Source: Symbiodinium natans
Lineage: Eukaryota; Sar; Dinophyceae; Suessiales; Symbiodiniaceae
Assembly (NCBI GenBank): GCA_905221605.1
Contig: CAJNDS010002178.1
Coordinates: 125,283-189,282 of the forward strand
Reading direction: 5' to 3'
DNA: 64,000 nt
Part shown: positions 50,320 to 64,000 of the stretch, piece by piece
Numbering within the stretch: position 1 is the stretch's first letter
Layout of the letters: each line of letters begins with the position of its first letter
Position numbers and translations under genes: made by a program
Notes under the pieces: generated by a model
Seen by the model: the letters and a program-made list of their open reading frames with translations, nothing else
Told to the model about the DNA's origin: nothing
The model's database searches: none

Positions 50320-51141
50320 CTTAGGCCCTCCGAGCACGGGTCTTCAGGAGGGTTTAGGGTTTAGGGTTTGCTCTAGGGTTTTGGGTTTTGGGTTTTGGGT
50401 TTGGGGTTTTGGTTTTGGGTTTTGGGTTTTGGTTTTGAGGGTTGAGGGTTCAGGGTTCAACCCAGGGTTGAGGGTTTGTGGGTTTTCGGGCTTTGGCTTG
50501 GGGGGTTTTAGGGTTCAGGGTCTAGGGTTGGACCACCCGTAGGTCTTGTTTAGTGCGACACAGCCCCCAAAACCCAGTCAAACAATTGGATGCAATCGAG
50601 GGAACTGGAAGCTAAACCTAGAACCCGAAAAAACGCACTTCAAGCAGATGAAATAAGAGAACTCTCCCTGCCCTTCGTCTTCTGCCTAAAACCCAAAAGC
50701 CGGAAACCCAAAAACCGAAGCACCTAAGCCCTAACCCTAAACCCTAAAACCTAAACCCAAAACCCTCGCCCTTGCAATCGAAGAGCCGACACCGTCTCCA
50801 TGCCAGCAGACACTAAGGCCTGGCCAAAGCCATCCTTTTCCTTCGCAGGGGAGGTGGCTTTCGGGGAGTTTAGGGTTTCGGGTTCAGGGTTTAAGGTTTA
50901 GGGTTTGGGGTTTCGGGTTTCGGGTTTAGGGTTTCGAGCTTCGGGTTTAGGTTTTCGGGTTCGAAAGAACTCCAAGAGCCAGTTCGGGAGTTGAGGGTTC
51001 AGGATTTTGAGGGCTTAGAGTTTGTGGGTCTAGGGCTTTAGGTTTTAGGGTTTAGGGTGTAAGGCTTGAGGGCTTTGAGGTTTTAGGGTTTAGGTGTTGG
51101 GCCTAGGGAGTTTATGGGGCCCTCCCGAAACTTTCAGGGCT

Positions 51142-51272
51142 TACTTGGAGGTGCAGGGTGCTTAGTAACCCAACTGTAACTGTACTTATACCCCAATTGT
51201 AACCACACTTGGGTACTTGTGGGGCTTATAAGTGGGTTATCACTACAGTTGAAAGTGGATGCTAAGTAACCC
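51142..51272. mobile_element. MITE-like palindrome, family 3 copy c (diverged)
   Basis: TACTTGGAGGTGCAGGG then GCTTAGTAACC...GCTAAGTAACC, with centre motifs ACTTATACCCC and GGGGCTTATAAGT. The right outer arm has been replaced by CCCTAAA repeats. Confidence 0.6.
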
Positions 51273-51497
51273 TAAACTCTAAACTCTAAACCCTAAACCC
51301 TAAGGTCCCGGATAAGGGGTTCTAATAAGTGGGATATAAGTCCCTAACCCTAAACCCTAAACCCTAAACCCTAAACCCTCAATCCTAAACCCTAAACCCT
51401 AAACCCTAAACCCTCAATCCTAAACCCTAAACCCTAAACCCTAAACCCTAAACCCCAAACCCTAAACCCTAAACCCCTGGTAACCTCCAAGTAAAGC

Positions 51498-61699
<10,202 letters not shown>

Positions 61700-61717
61700 C
61701 TGGCTGCTTGTTGAGGA

Positions 61718-61956
61718 GGGTTTAGGGTTTAGGGTTTAGGGTTAGGGTTTAGGGTTTAGGGGTTAGGGTTTTGGGTTTAGGGTTTAGGGTTTAGGGTTTA
61801 GGGTTTAGGGTTTAGGGTTTAGGGTTTAGGGGTTTAGGGGTTTAGGGTTTAGGGTTTAGGGTTTAGGGTTTAGGGTTTAGGGTTTTAGGGTTTAGGGTTT
61901 TAGGGTTTAGGGTTTTAGGGTTTAGGGTTTAGGGTTTAGGGTTTAGGGTTTAGGGT
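61718..61956 (+). repeat. Long TTTAGGG tract
   Basis: About 33 units with GTTTTAGGG variants; abuts the end of composite element C directly. Confidence 0.95.
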
Positions 61957-62099
61957 TCAGCATCTCAAGTTCGAGCATTTACTAGGCCAGCAGTGTGTGT
62001 AGGCAACGGAAAAAAACCCACCCGCCCAAAGAATCCCATAACATTAAGAAAATAAAAAGTTTTCTTAATTTCTAGTCCGACGCACCCATGCCGTAACGT

Positions 62100-62465
62100 C
62101 TCACCCCTTCCAAGCACATCGCCCCCCGATAACCAAGACCTGGAATCATGCATTTTCACTGTCACTCGTAACGTTTCACCCCTTCCAAGCACATCACCCC
62201 CCGATAAGCAAGACCTGGAATCATGCATTTTCCCGCCTCACCCCTTCCAAGCACATCACCCCCCGATAAGCAAGACCTGGAATCATGCTTGGAAGGGGTG
62301 AGATGTTACGAGTGAAAGTGCATGATTCCAGGTCTTGCTTATCGGGGGGTGATGTGCTTGGATGATGTGCTTGGAAGGGATGAGACGTTACGAGTGAAAA
62401 TACATGATTCCAGGTCTTGCTTATCGGGGGGTGATGTGCTTGGAAGGGGTGAGGCGTTACGACGG
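62100..62465. repeat. Tandem unit arranged as a long inverted repeat
   Basis: A unit containing CCTTCCAAGCACATCACCCC and GATAAGCAAGACCTGGAATC is repeated about three times, then the same unit runs in the opposite direction from about 62286. The two arms are nearly identical. Confidence 0.85.
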
Positions 62466-62694
62466 GCCGATCCTGGGGTCACCCAGGGGGGGGGGGTGGG
62501 GGGGGGGTGGCGGGGGCCCTAAACCCTACGGTTTAAAAGCCCCTGTCGGTGAAGGCTCGGTTTTCGTCGGAAAACGAGAGGCCACCCAGAACCGTCGATT
62601 TCAGTACTAAAAAATCGCATTCCCTAGCCGATTTTGGGGGGGTGGGGGGGTGGGGGGGGTGGGTGGGGTGTGGGGGGGGGGGTGGGTGGGGGGT

Positions 62695-62998
62695 TGCCCA
62701 GGAAAACGGCGACCTTGCCCAGTAAAACGGCGACCTTCGGTCACAAAATCGACCTTGCCCAGTAAAACGGCGACCTTGCCCAGTAAAACGGCGACCTTGC
62801 CCAGTAAAACGGCCGTTTTACTGGGCAAGGTCGCCGTTTTACTGGGCAAGGTCGCCGTTTTACTGGGCAAGGTCCATTTTGGTCAAAAAATCGACCTTGC
62901 CCAGCCCAGTAAAACGGCGACCTTCGGTCACAAAATCGACCTTGCCCAGTGAAACGGCGACCTTGCCCAGTAAAACGGCGACCTTGCCCAGTAACTCC
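62695..62998. repeat. Inverted 21-bp arrays in copy C
   Basis: Units of GACCTTGCCCAGTAAAACGG, flipped at about 62812 and again near 62880 (centre TTTTGGTCAAAAAATCGACC). Nearly identical to the array in copy A, 43 kb away. Confidence 0.85.
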
Positions 62999-63092
62999 TT
63001 GACATTTAAATTATATATGAAAGAGAGGTTTAGGGTTTAGGGTTTAGGGTTTAGGGTTTAGGGTTTAGGGTTTAGGGTTTAGGGCTTAGGGT

Positions 63093-63462
63093 TCAGCATC
63101 TCAAGTCCAAGCATTCACAAGTTAAGAAATTACTCCACAAAAATACCCACCCGCCCAAAGAATCCTACAACATTAAGAAAATATTCCACTTATGGAACGA
63201 CCTTGCCCATGTGTCCAGCAAAAAATTACCTTGTACAGTAACAAAATCACCTTGCCCAGTAAACAAATGACCTTGCCCAGTAAAAAGAATGACCTTGCCC
63301 AGTAAAAAATGACCTTGCCCAGTCAAAAAATGACCTTGCCTAGTGAAAAAATGACCTTGCCCAGCAAAAAAAATGACCTTGCCCAGTAAAAAATGACTTT
63401 GCCCAGTAAAAACATGACCTTGCCCCGTAACTCATTAACATTTAAACTATATATGAAAGAGA
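63093..63462 (-). mobile_element. Composite element copy D (shortest)
   Basis: Same ends as the other copies (TCAGCATCTCAAGTCCAAGC and CTATATATGAAAGAGA). Inside, only the conserved module and one head-to-tail array of CCTTGCCCAGTAAAAAATGA units. Separated from copy C by about 66 bp of TTTAGGG repeat. Confidence 0.82.
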
Positions 63463-63469
63463 GGTTTAG

Positions 63470-64000
63470 GGTTCAGGGTTTAGGGTCTCAGGGTTAAGGG
63501 TTTTAAGGGTTCATTCAGGGTCTCAGGGGTTATTTGGGGTTTTTAAGAATTTTTACGGGCAAACCGAGACACCGGGACGTCATTGCTGCCCGAAGCCATC
63601 TCCTCACCCCACCCCCCCCAAAAAAAAAAAAAACACCCAAATCACCACTTCGTTGGATCAGCATCAGGAGCAGAAGGTAAACGAAGAGACGAATGAGCCA
63701 CAGGCCGCCACAGGAGCCAGCTCCATGAGCACGGCTGGCTCCTGTAACAGCGCCAAGGAAAAACGAGTAAATCGTGCTCAACAAGAAGGCCAAGCGTCCT
63801 CACCGAAGACCATCAGTTGTTCCTTGCAAGCAGCACCACACCAAATCCCGAAATTAGGGGAAGCTCCGATGTTTTTTTCAAGTCGAGACACAGCCAACAT
63901 CCCATCCCAGCGAGTTTCCTGAAGTTCAAACAAGCAAGGAATTCTCAACAAAAAAAGACATAAATAGACACACGTATATATGTATAAAGCTAAACACAGA
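63470..64000. other. Repeat-poor right edge
   Basis: After a short degenerate repeat, about 400 bases of unique sequence. A + strand ORF (63653-63922, MDQHQEQKVNEETNEPQAAT...) is Gln/Ser/Ala-rich and unrecognised. No promoter or gene start can be supported. Confidence 0.3.

Larger units (their letters stand above)
61957..63026 (-). mobile_element. Composite element copy C
   Basis: Minus-strand copy: TCAGCATCTCAAGTTCGAGC at 61957 and TTATATATGAAAGAGA ending at 63026, each against TTTAGGG repeat. Contains a long inverted repeat (62100-62465), G-rich runs (62486-62512 and 62635-62693) and inverted arrays of the 21-bp unit (62695-62998). Confidence 0.82.

Overview
The window looks like nuclear DNA of a dinoflagellate, most likely a suessialean (Symbiodinium/Polarella-like) alga. 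Four things point there: TTTAGGG-type repeats everywhere; splice donors that are mostly GC, with some GT and GA; tandem genes all on one strand; and a retroelement fragment with a CCCH-type Gag. This is an inference from sequence; no search was run.

The automatic ORFs hide the real genes, because these are cut into exons of about 25-100 bases. I rebuilt three genes by eye, all on the minus strand, so they read from high to low coordinates: (1) a class I SAM-dependent methyltransferase of the METTL21/Methyltransf_16 type, about 61.7 to 51.5 kb; (2) a CFAP53 (CCDC11)-like coiled-coil axonemal protein, about 50.3 to 21.0 kb, at least 26 exons; (3) an ABC-F ATPase, about 16.4 kb to below 9.3 kb and perhaps to 2.7 kb, with Walker A, signature LSGGWRMR, Walker B/DEPTNHLD and H-loop on separate exons. 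Almost all proposed junctions keep one reading frame, which is the main support for the models. The second ABC domain was not found.

The introns consist mostly of telomere-like repeats. On the + strand most exons have (CCCTAAA)n on their left and (TTTAGGG)n on their right, the orientation of a telomere-capped linear fragment. Each intron therefore has a head-to-head (TTTAGGG)n...(CCCTAAA)m layout and could fold into a hairpin. Splice acceptors are often the repeat itself (CCCTAG|G, CCCCAG|G).

Embedded in the repeat are: a composite repetitive element in five copies (19.6, 37.4, 43.7, 62.0 and 63.1 kb) with conserved ends and an internal array built on GGGCAAGGTC; several families of short palindromic MITE-like elements; a broken gag/pol retroelement inside a CFAP53-like intron; homogeneous arrays of variant telomere repeats (TTTGGGG, TTTGGGGG, TTCAGGG, CCCCTAAA and others); microsatellites; and protein-like ORF islands with no clear identity. 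About 58.2-60.2 kb and 63.5-64 kb are the most repeat-poor stretches.
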